Positions 39,420-53,285 of a stretch of 64,000 nt of DNA are shown piece after piece; position 1 is the stretch's first letter, and each line of letters begins with the position of its first letter. The position numbers were made by a program, and so were the translations under genes. The stretch covers positions 4,521,234 through 4,585,233 of the forward strand of contig NC_061806.1 of NCBI RefSeq assembly GCF_021462225.1. Reading direction: 5' to 3'. Source of the DNA: Girardinichthys multiradiatus (lineage: Eukaryota; Chordata; Actinopteri; Cyprinodontiformes; Goodeidae). Below the pieces are notes generated by a model. It was not told the DNA's origin. It saw only the letters and a list, made by a program, of their open reading frames with translations, and made no database searches.

Positions 39420-39500
39420 CGGCTGAGAGCCTTCAGGTCTGAGGTGATGGTTCTCAACCAGAATAAGGGTGACTAACTCCTCCACATCAGGGGGTGATTC
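39420..39500 (+). mobile_element. Short LINE relic
   Basis: GGTTCTCAACCAGAA and neighbours match the [19 protein letters not shown] region of the LINE family (compare 5570-5640 and 60120-60180). Confidence 0.4.
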
Positions 39501-39529
39501 TCTGTCCTGTGGCTTCCACACTTAAAGCA

Positions 39530-42500
39530 CAGATGAAACTTGAATTCCAGTGTGGATTTTAATGGAGTACAGTATAGAAGAAGCAGAGTGGTTCCTGAAA
39601 TCTTAGCCACAACCGATCACTGCCCTAATGGCAGTCAGAAAACAAAGAGGGTCAGAAAACACAAAGATTGAGAGTTTCATATATTTATTGTGCATTGGTA
39701 TCTGTGATATATAAGAAAACAATTCTTCCCGTTAAATTCATTGGCACTTTAAAGGTGGCCTCCAAAAGGACTGAATGTCTGGACAGTGGCTCTGGTCAAA
39801 CTGAGGGAAACTTGAGGGTAACAGTCTACAAAATAAAGTCCTCATTTTTGATTCACTCTGCATTAGTTCAAAAAAACTGTACAAAGAGCAACGGATCTGA
39901 GACTACTGACCATTGCTCATGGAAAACATTCAGTTGCACAACTTTGCTGACAAATCAAATGTGAGATGATTGAAAGGAAGCCGACACATTTCCCATGTCT
40001 GAACCTCAGACTGCAAGCAGGTCAAACTGCTGCATTTTTTTTATATTTAATAGTTTATATCAAATTTTTAAAAAAGTGTCCACAGAAGCAATATATCACA
40101 ATAGTGCTAAAGGTGAGAAAATAAGCCTGTACTTGATAAGGAAGAAATAAGAATATATGCAAAAAAATAAAATAAAACAAAATGAAAATAATAATCATCC
40201 AGTCAAATGTCAAATGAAATGCATGTGAAGAATGTTCTGGCATGCTGTGCTAAAGCTACCTTTTGTGAACAGGACACTGGGGACACTCTTGATGAACACA
40301 CTTTCTGATCATTAAAGTAAAATAGATTTTATGGAAAGAGTAAGAAATGCGGCAGGTGGCTGGCTGCCAGATTTAATGTAACTTCTTTTTGTTGTCCTCT
40401 GCCTCAGTTCCTTCAGACTCTCTTCAAGAAAAGGACCTAAACCTATGCATCTGTCTTTTTCTAGAATACCAAATCCTCTGGAGGTGACAGAAGCTAAATG
40501 AAATGGCTGGGGAGAAGCTTTGGGAGGGTAGCAGAAAGCTCATATGTGCTGCAGTCTGAACAGAAAAGACAAAGACTGGAGCAAAAGCAGCTGTGTCCTC
40601 TGGCTCGGATTCAGTTTGGACTCTCCTGCGCTGCTGTTTCCTGGTTAACAGAGTCATCCTCCCATGGCTGCTCTTCTTCTTCCTCCTACAAAGACATTAC
40701 AACACACCTTCAGTCATTCGGAGACACAATTTTCTGGCAATAACTCCAAACTGTTTAACAAAAACTACGGCCATATTCAGTAAATTCAAATATGAGGATC
40801 TTTGGCCAGATTAAAGGTACCTTTGGAAAATATCAACCATTAAGCAGATATTAAACATATGTTTTATTAAGCCCACATGTCTGTATTAAAAATGTGTTTC
40901 TATTGATCTGATGCAATCTTCTAATCATAAGTGTTTCATTTGCTGTAAGCAGAAAATCATAATAAAAACAGAAATTAAGAATTGAAATCAGTCTGTGTAA
41001 TTAATCTATATTATGTGTTTCATGTTGCTGAAATAAATGAACTTTTTTGACAATATTCTCATTTACTTAATATGATGGTATAATAAAAATAATTTTTTTA
41101 AATTCAAACATTTTGTAACATGAAAACAAACAAGTAGGGAAAAGCTTTCGCTGTTACAAAGCTTTATTGTATCTCTGCGACAAATGTTCTTTATAGCAGG
41201 ACCTCATGAATTCACCGGAATTTACATAGCATTCTAGCTGCCACTTCTCCACAGATTGGTAGCTTGATTTTCCACATTATTATGTACAATGTAAATGCTT
41301 TTCCAACCAATCTTTGGACTCCAGCTGTAAGTGCATAACACAATAGCTACCCAAAAAAACTTTCTCCTGCCAGGAAAAAACTGCCAGTCTGTAATTCACC
41401 ACAGAGATAAATGACAGTTTGTGACAAACGTTGTAGTTAAAAAAAAATGTGATGTGGACAAGTGTGTCCTTTTCTCCTGTAATCAGTAAACCATGCAGTG
41501 GTTCAGTTCAATTCAATTTTGATTTAGTTTATCTGCTATACAGATCAAAGAAGGTAAATCTAAAACTAAAACTAAACCGTCTAATAACTAAACAGGCTAA
41601 TAACACACAATAAGACAGTAGCTGCAAACAAACACTGTCTTGTTCATTTGATTCAGACACTGAGAAATAAATAAGTGGTTTGGCTTATTATTGTAGGTAA
41701 AACCATTAATCATTTTTTAAGAAGTGTTTTAAACAGAGAAACACTGTTTTTTGTGGTTAAAGTTTACTTTCACAGACCTCACCCACTTTTCCTGCATAGC
41801 TGGATCCATGGGTAACATAAAGGTCCCCAACCCATCCTTTATATTGGTTTTATAACGTGGCTACGCATTACAAAACAATATCACCATTCATGTTGATAAT
41901 ATGTAATATATGGTTATCATCCAGTGAAATGTCCATCTGGCCACAACAGGCTTCAGAGAAATACATATTACAATAACTAAAAAAAGGACCAACTATGATT
42001 TACTTATGTCAGTTATAGGTGTTGATTAGTTTGCAGGTAAATCACCTCACAGCAATGTGCATGGCTAGTGCACCCAGATGGTGACACTGTAAATGTAAAT
42101 GTGAGTTTTAAATGCAACAAAGAAGAATGTGAAATAGAGAGAGAAGGAACCAGCTGATTTAGAAAAGCAGCCAAAGTGAAAGTGACAGAGCTGCAGCGGT
42201 GATTAAACAGCTCTGACAGATACAATTACCCCCCCTCCAGAGGTTAATAGACACATCTACACACCAGAATGCGTGATCACCAGGTTAGGATCTGCAGCCC
42301 ACAGCGCCCTATAAATCGCCGCCAGCAAGACGATAGCAGAAAATAGTTGGAGGCTAATGTTCTGTCAGTCAAGGAAGGCCTGACTCCCATGAGTATTTTT
42401 GTTCTACTTACTTACACATAACGATACTTACTGAAATTTCACTTTTTATTTAATCATTTTGGCATGATGGGAACTGTGAATAAAATAACATTCTAAACCT

Positions 42501-43280
42501 GCTTCCAATGAATGTTAATGTCTGTGGGTTTTAACCTGGTCAGCCTAACGGCTGCTGACCAGGTGAGTATTCATTTCTACTCATTTCAGTCATGCTGCGC
42601 ATGAGCCAGGGCTTCCCCATGAGAAAGATATAATGTTTCCCTTCTACACGACAACAGAGACCAGGACGTTTTAAAACCATTACAATCTGAAACCTGTTCT
42701 CAAATTCAAAGAAAACGTGTGATTTTGTCGTGTAAATGAACAGTAGAAACACAACTAAACCTTTCCATTTTTATCAGAAAACCTTGTCGTGTAAAAAGGA
42801 CCTCTGATCCGTGTATACTGACTTTCTGTAGCTGTATGGACTCAGGTTGTCATTTAGAAAGAAATGAAACTACATGTGTTTTAGGTGGCATGTTGTTGGA
42901 ACATGAGAGCAACTTTGTAAAGCCAAGTTAACCCCGTGCTGGAGTAAAGAACACTATCCAGATACTCTGAAGGAACAAAATATCGGTCGCCGTATCATCA
43001 GATCAATGTCATGTGTTTCTCTGCTCAAAGCAAAAAGATTCATCCTTATTACTGGTGCACATGTTAGAACACATTTACAAAACTATTTTGAATCATACTT
43101 TACTGAAAGTGTGAAATTAAAGTTCATATCTGAGAAGTTTTTATTTTACAAGAGGGCTGTTTTATAACGTATGAAACACGTGGCATTCTGTTTTAGAAGA
43201 TCGAATTCCAAATAAATTTGTGTTATTTTCTGTGTTTAACTGTTACAATTTAATTCATCAACCATATGATTAGATAGAAT
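39530..43280. other. AT-rich intergenic sequence
   Basis: No gene recognised. A possible L2-like tail (CAGTTCAATTCAATTTTGA) is near 41500. ORFs such as 39668-39964 and 40498-40743 show no family features. Confidence 0.45.
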
Positions 43281-43287
43281 GTGTTTG

Positions 43288-43735
43288 GGGTGTGGCGGTG
43301 GCCCAGGAGTAGAGCGCGCCGACACATGTACCGAGGCATTGGTCTTCAACGTGGCCGTCGTGGGTTCAAGTCCCAGCCTGGTGATGTATGCCACATGACT
43401 CCCACCACCACCTTGCACCCTGTTTCTTGTCTGCCCACGCATAAAATACATATATTCAAAATATGCATTTGCTTACACGGACTTATATGTGTGAAATAAT
43501 GAAACCGAATTTAGAAAATTATCAAACTTATTTTATAGGGTCCTAGATTTAGACATCTCATTGAGGCAGAAAGTTCAATTTTAATCATTCATTTATTTTT
43601 TGGTATCTGTAAGTTTCATTTATTGAAGCTTAAAAAGTTGGTCAAGTAGGAATTAAAATTTCATCTGAAGTGCCTTGAGACGACATCTGTTGTGAATTGG
43701 CGTTATAAAAATAAACTGAATTGAATTATTGCATC
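43288..43735 (+). mobile_element. tRNA-derived SINE with LINE-type tail
   Basis: The tRNA-like head has a box A region (GGTGGCCCAGGAGTAGA, about 43297-43313) and box B (GGGTTCAAGTCCC, 43362-43374). Downstream, CTTGAGACGACATCTGTTGT and a GAATTGGCGTTATAAA tail at 43672-43730 resemble fish L2-type 3' ends. Whether head and tail form one element is uncertain. Confidence 0.6.
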
Positions 43736-45428
43736 ATTGAACATCACCTTAATTTTGTTGTTGTTTACTTACTTCAGATTTTAAATGTGAATTATGTGGC
43801 TAAGGCTCAGAGGGAAGAGAAGATGTCTGGAGATCACAAGGTTGTCAAAGGTTGTACTGTATGAGCTTCTGGCTCGTAGTGTAAAAGCACTGAGTGGTCA
43901 GTACTAACGTGGTATATAACACCATTTACATGGTCTTAACTCTTTAATTTAATATCACAAGAACTTTATAATTGAACACATGACGCAACGAGTCACAGGG
44001 GATCAATTTAGGAGGGTTAGAAAGAGTTAAAAACTGACTCCACGATAGCTCTGGTTTTAATCTGGAATTTATGCTCCAAGTCAAAATGAATCCTTTCTGG
44101 TCATAAAAAAAAAGCAAATTTTTTGTTGTATACCAAACCGTCCCAAAATGCAAAACTAATCTGGAAACTTGAGTTGCTATATTTTTACTGACACTGAGAA
44201 TAATTACCTCCTATCGTACTCATAGGCAGAGAAACAGAGAAAGATTTCTTTTATTTTTATTCTGAGGCCATGTCTAAAAACAGTAAATTAGGGTTAAGGT
44301 AAATGCAAAGACTGCCTTGTAAATCTTCTCTTACTAAAAGAACCTTGGTGGTGCTTCTGGAATAGTCTTGATATGTGTTCTACCTCAAGAAAAAGTGCTA
44401 TTTTGTCCTGAACTCTGGATACTTTGTGGCGCCAGTCCATGGGGCTGATATAAATCTGAGTGGGGGGATGACACTTCATGAACTCCCCCATCGTATACAC
44501 TTGTGCCATCTACCAAATCTCCCAGACAAGTCTGCCAATTTTCCAATTACCTGTGGTGCCATTCATTATCAGAGGGCCAGTCAGTTCTTAAATGGGAAAC
44601 AAGAGGAGAGGATGGGCTAAGCCATGCTAACTACCTCATAAACCCAGAGAAGTGCCTCCCATGCCTCCTTCTGTACTGATTTAGTGTGTGTCCCTGGGGG
44701 AAGAGTGACGGTGGTTCGTCTGTCCTCTGAGGGCCTTTGCTTGATTTCTCATGTGCTCTTTATCCTTGCCCCTCCAACCTCTCAGCCACCTATCATTTCT
44801 GCCTGTGCCTGAGGGAAAGCAGGTGAGTGTCAGCGCTGCACAGCTTCACTGGTGCTGGAATTATCCTGCTCTCTGCCTGCCTACAAAACCCCCTCCTCTT
44901 GTCTGGGAATGAATCCTAATCTTTATGTCTCTTCGAATCTCAGTAAAGCGGCAGGCTGAAAGAGAAACCACATCTGAAAATTGCATCCAGATAAAGCCCA
45001 CTGTTTACCTATCTATACTTATGGTGAGGCTTTTATTGCGACTCTGCAGAAATTGCCTCTGCAACATGCATATCTGAATGGTCTAACAGATGGAGAAGAT
45101 GAGCAATTATATTTGAAATGCACCCATCACCCAGCAAGTCTGAACAGGTTTCTGAGTAGGAGTGTACTTGCTGTTTAAAGCCACATGATATACAGAAAAT
45201 CTTTACTCTGAAAAACATTATTACAGCATATGAAAACAGCCACAGTTTATTAGCACATGTGAAGTTCTTGAATGCTGCACGGTTTAAGCTAAAATGCACT
45301 TGCTTGTTGTAGAGCCTTCTGTGGTCTCAGTCCACTTTTTGAAAAAAGAAAAATCTAATTCTTCAACCCTAAGAGCACTATTATGTTTAGTCACAAGCTT
45401 AATAAATGATCAGGTCTTCACCAGCATC
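43736..45428. other. Intergenic sequence
   Basis: No gene or repeat recognised. The stretch 44640-44960 is more GC-balanced and lacks repeats. Confidence 0.4.
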
Positions 45429-47042
45429 TACAGGTCCTTCTCAAAATATTAGCATATTGTGATAAAGTTCATTATTTTCCATAATGTCATGATGAAAATT
45501 TAACATTCATATATTTTAGATTCATTGCACACTAACTGAAATATTTCAGGTCTTTTATTGTCTTAATACGGATGATTTTGGCATACAGCTCATGAAAACC
45601 CAAAATTCCTATCTCACAAAATTAGCATATTTCATCCGACCAATAAAAGAAAAGTGTTTTTAATACAAAAAACGTCAACCTTCAAATAATCATGTACAGT
45701 TATGCACTCAATACTAGGTCGGGAATCCTTTTGCAGAAATGACTGCTTCAATGAGGCGTGGCATGGAGGCAATCAGCCTGTGGCACTGCTGAGGTCTTAT
45801 GGAGGCCCAGGATGCTTCGATAGCGGTCTTTAGCTCATCCAGAGTGTTGGGTCTTGAGTCTCTCAACGTTCTCTTCACAATATCCCACAGATTCTCTATG
45901 GGGTTCAGGTCAGGAGAGTTGGCAGGCCAATTGAGCACAGTGATACCATGGTCAGTAAACCATTTACCAGTGGTTTTGGCACTGTGAGCAGGTGCCAGGT
46001 CGTGCTGAAAAATGAAATCTTCATCTCCATAAAGCTTTTCAGCAGATGGAAGCATGAAGTGCTCCAAAATCTCCTGATAGCTAGCTGCATTGACCCTGCC
46101 CTTGATAAAACACAGTGGACCAACACCAGCAGCTGACACGGCACCCCAGACCATCACTGACTGTGGGTACTTGACACTGGACTTCTGGCATTTTGGCATT
46201 TCCTTCTCCCCAGTCTTCCTCCAGACTCTGGCACCTTGATTTCCAAATGACATGCAGAATTTGCTTTCATCTGAAAAAAGTACTTTGGACCACTGAGAAA
46301 CAGTCCAGTGCTGATTCTCTGTAGCCCAGATCAGGCGCTTCTGCTGCTGTTTCTGGTTCAAAAGTGGCTTGACCTGGGGAATGAGGCACCTGTAGCCCAT
46401 TTCCTGCACACGCCTGTGCACGGTGGCTCTGGATGTTTCTACTCCAGACTCAGTCCACTGCTTCTGCAGGTCCCCCAAGGTCTGGAATCGGCCCTTCTCC
46501 ACAATCTTCCTCAGGGTCCGGTCACCTCTTCTCGTTGTGCAGCGTTTTCTGCCACACTTTTTCCTTCCCACAGACTTCCCACTGAGGTGCCTTGATACAG
46601 CACTCTGGGAACAGCCTATTCATTCAGACATTTCTTTCTGTGTCTTACCCTCTTGCTTGAGGGTGTCAATAGTGGCCTTCTGGACAGCAGTCAGGTCGGC
46701 AGTCTTACCCATGATTGGGGTTTTGAGTGATGAACCAGGCTGGGAGTTTTAAAGGCCTCAGGAATCTTTTGCAGGTGTTTAGAGTTAACTCGTTGATTCA
46801 GATGATTAGGTTCATAGCTCGTTTAGAGACCCTTTTAATGATATGCTAATTTTGTGAGATAGGAATTTTGGGTTTTCATGAGCTGTATGCCACAATCATC
46901 CGTATTAAGACAATAAAAGACCTGAAATATTTCAGTTAGTGTGCAATGAATCTAAAATATATGAATGTTAAATTTTCATCATGACATTATGGAAAATAAT
47001 GAACTTTAACACAATATGCTAATATTTTGAGAAGGACCTGTA
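45429..47042 (-). mobile_element. Tc1/mariner element, copy B
   Basis: Same family as 485-2097, in the opposite orientation. Terminal CAGGTCCTTCTC repeats and flanking TA (45429-45430, 47041-47042) are intact. Confidence 0.95.
45714..46717 (-). pseudogene. Tc1 transposase, copy B (nonsense codons)
   Basis: Homologous along its length to the 814-1818 transposase, with the DDE residues kept (SDES, QHDLAPAHSA, NPIENLW). Arg32 of the N-terminal domain is TGA here (46620-46622, CGA in copy A). A second stop replaces a Lys codon two codons before the normal C-terminus (ORF end 45714). The remaining 285-codon open stretch starts inside the DNA-binding domain, so transposition from this copy is unlikely. 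Its terminal repeats could still be mobilised by an intact transposase. Confidence 0.92.
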
Positions 47043-47117
47043 CAATTATTAAATCTACCTTCAAGCCCACAACAGATTCCACACTGTGGGAATTTATTAA
47101 TAAAGCCAAATAAAAAA

Positions 47118-47381
47118 GTCAGTCAATCAGTCATTTTCTACCGCTTATTTCATAGTGGGTCGCGGGGAAGCTGGTGCCTATCTCCAGCAGTCTATGGGCG
47201 AGAGGCGGGGTACACTCTGGACAGGTCGCCAGTCCATCGAAGGGCAACACACAAACAACCATTTAGAGTTACCAATTTACCTAACAGGCATGTCTTTGGA
47301 CTGTAGGAGGAAGCCGGAGTACCTGGTGAGAACCCACGCATGCATGGGGAGAACATGCAAACTCTGCATAGAAAGACCCAA
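47118..47381 (-). mobile_element. SINE (tRNA-head family), 5' truncated
   Basis: The reverse complement of the 52928-53285 SINE body: CATTTTCTACCGCTTAT end, GGGCGAGAGGCGGGGTAC, CAGGCATGTCTTTGGACTG. The tRNA-like head is missing. Confidence 0.8.
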
Positions 47382-47599
47382 ATAAAAAAGTGAAAAACAA
47401 AATAAACCCCATGATTCCCCAGCTTGTAGAACTACCTTCAGGAGTAATAGCTTAAAGCTGTGATTTTACTGTCTAAATTATCCTACAGCTGAATAGTTGT
47501 GGGTTCAATTCCAGCTTCCTCCCCAGCTACATGTCAGTGTGCCCTAGGACAAGGTACGTAACCCATAGATATGTATGGGTGTATACATGAAGATTTGTG

Positions 47600-47910
47600 A
47601 GTACTGGGTGACTGTGACTCTTGTGTAAAGAGATTGAAGCGTTCGGCCTTTCCAAAAAATGCGCAACACATGTTCAGTCTATCACAGCATTTGTGTTACT
47701 CTTCTTCACAAACTGCTTCCGTTTATTGAAGTTTGCAGATATTATTTCTGCAGTTCTCTGTAGACCCAGCGACAACATTTCAATCAGACTGAAGTCTGAA
47801 CTTTGACTGGGCCACTGCAACACCTTCATTCTTTAGGCATGCTGGTGTAGATTTGCTGCTGTGTTTGCAATCATGATTTTGTTGGTGACCCAGTTGGCTC
47901 CAGGTCACTT
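47600..47910 (-). mobile_element. Old Tc1-like relic 2 (antisense)
   Basis: Reads leftward as a decayed transposase segment with NHDCKHSSKSTPACLKN, corresponding to the second catalytic Asp block (DNDPKHSSK type) of Tc1 transposases, then VAVAQSKF. No terminal repeats identified. Confidence 0.55.
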
Positions 47911-50900
47911 CATACCTCCGTTCTGTAACTATGTATTGCCATTTTGTTCCTTCCTACGTCCATTCTGTCCTTGTCCACACAGCATTTCTTACCCATGTAC
48001 TTAATCATTGCATATCCATTTATTTCTCTGGATAGTTGGAAATGTTTGGTGAAATATGGAGATTAATCATCATAAATGCTCAAACCTCATGTACGTACAT
48101 GTTATTTTCTGAAGATTTTATATTAGACCCCATTTTAATTGACTGCAGATCTGTATCCAGTTTGGACCAGTTGATTCCTCTTAAGTATGACAGATTATGA
48201 CTCTTTATTAAACAAAGATAAGTCTGAATGACCTCCTGCTGGTACATCCAATTTATTGGTCTCATAGTCATACATTTTAGTACAAAGGAAATTACTTTAA
48301 AACTATAAAACATCCATGGAAATAACCAGAACCTGACCCAGTTTGGGCCAAGTTTCAATGTAAAATGTTTTAGCCAGTATAAAAAGCACACACTCTACTG
48401 CTATTTAACACCATATATGAATTTGTATGGACATTTATGACAATATTCCTTTACTAAAATATGTTCCCTTTTTTTTGCTCTTAAGACAAATAAAAAACTC
48501 TGAAGACTCAATAATAAAAAACTACTTTCTAAACAGAAGCAGTTGTTAAAATTAGGCTTCTGTGTCTTCCTCTTTCTAATTTTTCATCTCTTTTAAAACA
48601 ACTAGTGTAACCTTTGTAATCAGGGAGATTGTCGTCACATCAATGGTGAATAACAAATCCAGAGACCTGCTATAATTACTGGTCTAATGCTTGTCATCCT
48701 TTATGGGTTTGAGTCTGGAGCACGGTGGAGCCACAGCTGCTCATCCAGGGAAAGAGCTGACTTGAAGCAGCAATGTTCTACCTCCTCCTGTTCTGTGAAC
48801 TGCTACAGCAGAGCTAAGGCACTGAGTTTTGCTTCAGTAGTCCATACTAAAGAGATATGGTTTCCGAGAAAAAGGCACGAGAGACGTTCCCTCTCTGAAG
48901 AGCCTGCAGCTGCTGATGGGCTGTGACATTGTGGGATATCTCCATCCCTCCGAGGAGATAAAGGAGAGGAGGGGAGCAGGTTTTTTTTTTTTCATATTCC
49001 TATAGGCTTCCAGAGCCTCTGGCACTAACACATACATATATGATAATGAAATGTCACGTCTTTCATTGGAGGTAGACATTTTAAAGGGCACGAGCAGAGA
49101 GTTGTCTCTGGGCTCTAGGTGGCATCAAAGACCAGGACAGCCTTAACCCACGACTGCTGCTCCAACCTGCCGAGAGCACAAACAACCCTGCAAACCTTCA
49201 AAAACTTGGAATAAAATTCAGCTGTAAAGGAATGATAATATAGAACATAGTGTGTACTTTAGGAGGCTCCCTGCTTTTATCAAGCCCATTCAAGACAAAA
49301 TACTTGTTTGGAACCAAAAGCTGGGTGTGAATTTCAAGCGAGTTATTATTTATTAGAATTTAATACCCAAAATACTCACAGAACAGACAGGAAGTGTTGA
49401 GCGTGTCCTCCCCTATTCTCTGATCCTACATTGTAGCCGTCTTTATGAATTGTTTTGTTTTTTATTATAATGTTTTTCAGAGTTTGTGAAATTACCATGA
49501 AATTCTACTAAGTCTCTTTGCATGGTTGGAAACATGCTGGTCATACAGTCCATAATTATAGTCAGGGGTCTTCCTGGGGTGTTGGTCATTTCACCCACTT
49601 GCTTATGTTGTAACCTTGCAGCTGTCTTTTGTTTTGGGCTCAACATGTTCAAATACAAAACAGTCTGCCTTTCATACTGATCATGAATCTCCTACCCGCT
49701 GACAATCAAGGATAAAAGTCTTTTTCTATAATCTACTCAAAGTCTTCTGGAAGGAAATTTCTCCAATAAATGACATCTGCCAGCAGGAGGTTGCTTAGAG
49801 TTATTTCAGTTTGATCAGCAGTCATAATCTTCAATCATTTTCAGTTAAACAGTCCAAACGGGGCTTAGAATCATAATAAATGTTTAAACATATGATACAA
49901 TAAAAAAAGACTCTCCCTATGCAAAAATAATACTGTAAATACCTTTAAACTGACACACAATATATTTAACAGGGTACATTGTAAATGAGCATGTAAGTGA
50001 CATGACTTGATGTTTGTTTATGTTAGGTGCAGGTAAAAAGCACTTTATGACATGTCAACATGCCGTACATGGCAAGAAACGTGGCTGAAACTATGATATA
50101 AATCATCACTGCAACACAGGATATTTATATGTTCTCTGACAAATTTCTGAAGGCAACAAAGTAACAGGATGTGTTTACCTGTGTTTTCAGTTTTCAGGTA
50201 AAAGCAAATTATTCAATACCAAATGCTGGTCATTTACAGTCAAGACTTTTTCTACTGGTTGTCATTGCTGCAATTTTACAAAAAAACTGTAGTTTTTCCT
50301 CAAAGTCAACAGTCCCCGTACTGAAAATGCACAAAGATGTTTTCTTGGCAACCATTTTAAGGTGCTAATCTGTCATTGCAATGGTTTTATGAAGTGGATA
50401 GTTGCACATACTCTGATTTTCTACATTCTGCAGAGCAAGAGAGGTCCAATAATGAAGCGAACCATAGCCTGTTTTTATCTAGTTTACATCTTGCTAAGTG
50501 AAATCTATGTTGTTTCTGCACATGTTTTGTTTCTTCTTTTTGACATGAAATGCTTACAGGCCTGGCCTACTTATTAAGATACAGTATTTCTTTTTCACAC
50601 ATCTTTTCTAGCATTACACAATTGTGCACATTCTGTTTTTCTCAATCTTAATTACACACATTTTGCGTGTTTTGCTTGTTTTCGGTTTCTATGTGTAACA
50701 GAGATCTTGTTGCCATCCAAGGGATGACACAGTTTTTATGGGTCATAATCAGTAGCTTCATGAGTCTGTTCAGGCAGTGCATTACTCGCTACATTTACCT
50801 ACCTCTGTCCCCAGCTCCATTCTCAAACCTTTGCTCCTCAACCCCCACAAAGCAGTCACCAGAGAGAACATTTAAAGTTGATGGCTGCTCATATTTGCAA

Positions 50901-51600
50901 TTCCAGTTACGTTTATTACAAAGGGCACTGTTTAATGCCCCCTTTTTCCTGCAAGAAACAAATTTCCATTTCAGTGAGGCATGACTGGTACTGAGATGGT
51001 CTTACCAGACAATGGCTAATTTAATCAAAGGTGGAATGAAAAAGTAGGTTTTCTTTTATTGCCTTCTGAGATAACTACAAATACTCCCGAAAGCAATGTA
51101 CAGTTGGAAAGAGGAGGGCTCCATTTCTAGTCTGAAGCCTTTAAATTACAGCAGAACAACATGTAGATCTAAAGGCCCTGCCACTGAACTAAAGATGTTA
51201 GTCTATTTTAGTTTTATGTCAAAAAAGATCAGAGAACACCCTAGTCCCAAATAATTCACTCTGAGGTCAGACTGTTTGTAATTCAATGCTCAGGGACCTT
51301 TCTAGAAAAAATGATGCAGGCCGAAGTTAACAGGATAAATATATAACGCATGATAGTATATTTAGAAAATTACTGGACAGCTTCAGCTTGTTAGGAAGGG
51401 AACTATGGACCTAGGCACCGTGCATTTATTCAGTTGACCATGAAGCTAAATTTGAGTTAAATTTGAGACCATCTGTCCAACAGTAAGGTTTGTCTGTAAT
51501 TAGGTAATAAAACAAGACAAATGATCCCAAAGCAACAAGGTGTTGCAATGGCTAAAAGTCCAGATGTTAATGCAATTGAAATGCTGTGGTGGGACTAATA
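47911..51600. other. AT-rich intergenic sequence
   Basis: No gene recognised. A moderately GC-balanced stretch at 48690-49180 has no coding signature. ORFs are below 110 codons and featureless. Confidence 0.45.
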
Positions 51601-51746
51601 GAGTCAGTCAGTCAGTCAGTCATTTTCTACCACTTATTCCATAGCGGGTCACGGGGGAGCTGGTGCCTATCTCCAGCAGTCTATGGGCGAGAGGCGGGGT
51701 ACACCCTGGACAGGTCGCCAGTCCGTCGCGACGCTGCGACGGACGG
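51601..51746 (-). mobile_element. SINE 3'-end fragment
   Basis: GTCAGTCAGTCAGTCATTTT (reverse of the SINE tail repeat), then the shared body GCGAGAGGCGGGGTACACC. Heavily 5' truncated. Confidence 0.75.
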
Positions 51747-52039
51747 ACAGATAGATTTGTCTGAAAATCTCAATGACCTAAAGCAATTACAGAAGGAAGA
51801 GAGCAGCAAAATCCATTTACAATGTTGTGACAGCTGATTTATGACTGAAACATGCTGCATATTTCTATTCACTGCCCTTTTCACATTTTTCGCTTTGATT
51901 TTTTTCTGATAAATAAATGATGATGCAGCAGAACAGAGCTTATCTGTTTAGATTTATTTCTCTCCAAAATGAAGCCAGTAAAGAAGCTACTGCTGCCATT
52001 AACTCTATTTTTACTTTAACATAGAAAGTACTGCTGGGT

Positions 52040-52640
52040 CAGTGCTTCTATGAGTTTTTTATGTATCTGCTCTGTTTTCTAAAACCTCTAGTCAGTCATG
52101 GCAGCTAGTCGCTTACACTGAGCCTGGTTTTGGTTCTGCTGGAGGTTTCTTCCTGTTAAAGGGGAGTTTCCCTTTGCACTGTTGCTACATGTATGCTCAG
52201 TATGAGGGATTGCTGCTAAGTCAACGCCAGTGACTGTCCACTGTCTCTACATGCTCATCCTGGAAGAGGAAATGCTGCAAGTCACTGACTGGATGCAATC
52301 TGCTGGGTTTCCTTAGACAGAAAAACTTTTTCATCCAATTTGAATAAATAACTGAATCTGACTGCACTGTTCCATGGTTAGTCAACAACTTATACAATTG
52401 GTTTTCCTTAGATAGCAAACTATTTTTTAAATTGGCAAAATAGACTAAACTAGACTGCTTTTATAATCGAATTGGAATGTACGTAAATGACCCTGTATCT
52501 GTCTTTTTGATTGAATTGAACTGACTATGAATGTCTGTAAATAGATTTTACCTGCTTGTTCAGTTAAGAACCTTGAGAGAACATTTTTTTCTAATAAGCT
52601 CTTTATATTTAAACTGAATAGAGTAATTTATTTATTATGT
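52040..52640 (+). repeat. Fish LINE 3'-end repeat
   Basis: Sequence of a very common teleost interspersed 3' end: GGAGGTTTCTTCCTGTTAAA, CTCAGTATGAGGGATTGCTG, CAACGCCAGTGACTGTCCAC, TCTGCTGGGTTTCCTTAGA. A GAATTGAACTGACTATG tail follows. Antisense partner at 38520-38850. Confidence 0.7.
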
Positions 52641-52927
52641 AAGTTTGTATTGACCCCATTTTAAGACCTGATGAGGACATGATGAGTTGTTTTATTGTGC
52701 TCAGGAGAAGTTACATGACTTGGATTTTGGTTTGAAAACAAAAATTAAAAAAATACAATCGTATGTTTCAAAAGCGCAAACTCAAAATGATTTAATATTT
52801 ATAAAAATTAAATGAATTTAAAGCTTAAATGAACAACTATATTCTGAAAACCATCTGCAACAGCAAATAAAAGGAAAAAAAACTACAAATACAAATACAG
52901 CTGCATTTGTTCTTATATTTCTAGAAA

Positions 52928-53285
52928 TCACGGTGGTGCAGTTGGTAGCACTGTTCCCTTGCAGCAAGAAGGTCCTGGGTTCGATTCCCAACCTGGGGTC
53001 TTTCTGCATGGAGTTTGAATGTTCTCCCTGTGCATGTGTGGGTTCTCACCAGGAACTCTGGCTTCCTCCCACAGTCCAAAGACATGCCTGTTAGGTTAAT
53101 TGGTCACTCTAAATTGACCTTAGGTGTATTGAATGAGTGTGTGCATGGTTGTTTGTGTGTTGCCCTGCAATGGACTGGTGATCTGTCCAGGGTGTACCCT
53201 GCCTCTCGCCCATAGACTGCTGGAGATGGGCACCAGCTCCCCTGTGACCCACTATGGAATAAGCGGTAGAAAATGACTGACTGAC
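52928..53285 (+). mobile_element. tRNA-derived SINE, near full length
   Basis: Head with box A-like GGTGGTGCAGTTGGTAGCA and box B GGGTTCGATTCCC (about 52978-52990), then a long body. It ends GGAATAAGCGGTAGAAAATG plus a GACT tandem tail. The TAAGCGG-AGA tail resembles the LINE 3' end at 6250-6262. Confidence 0.85.

Noticed and set aside
43288..43380. A tRNA gene
   Set aside because: Box A and box B are present, but the sequence does not close into a cloverleaf and has the downstream body of a SINE.
52928..53000. A tRNA gene
   Set aside because: It is the head of a SINE with other copies at 47118 and 51601 lacking the head.
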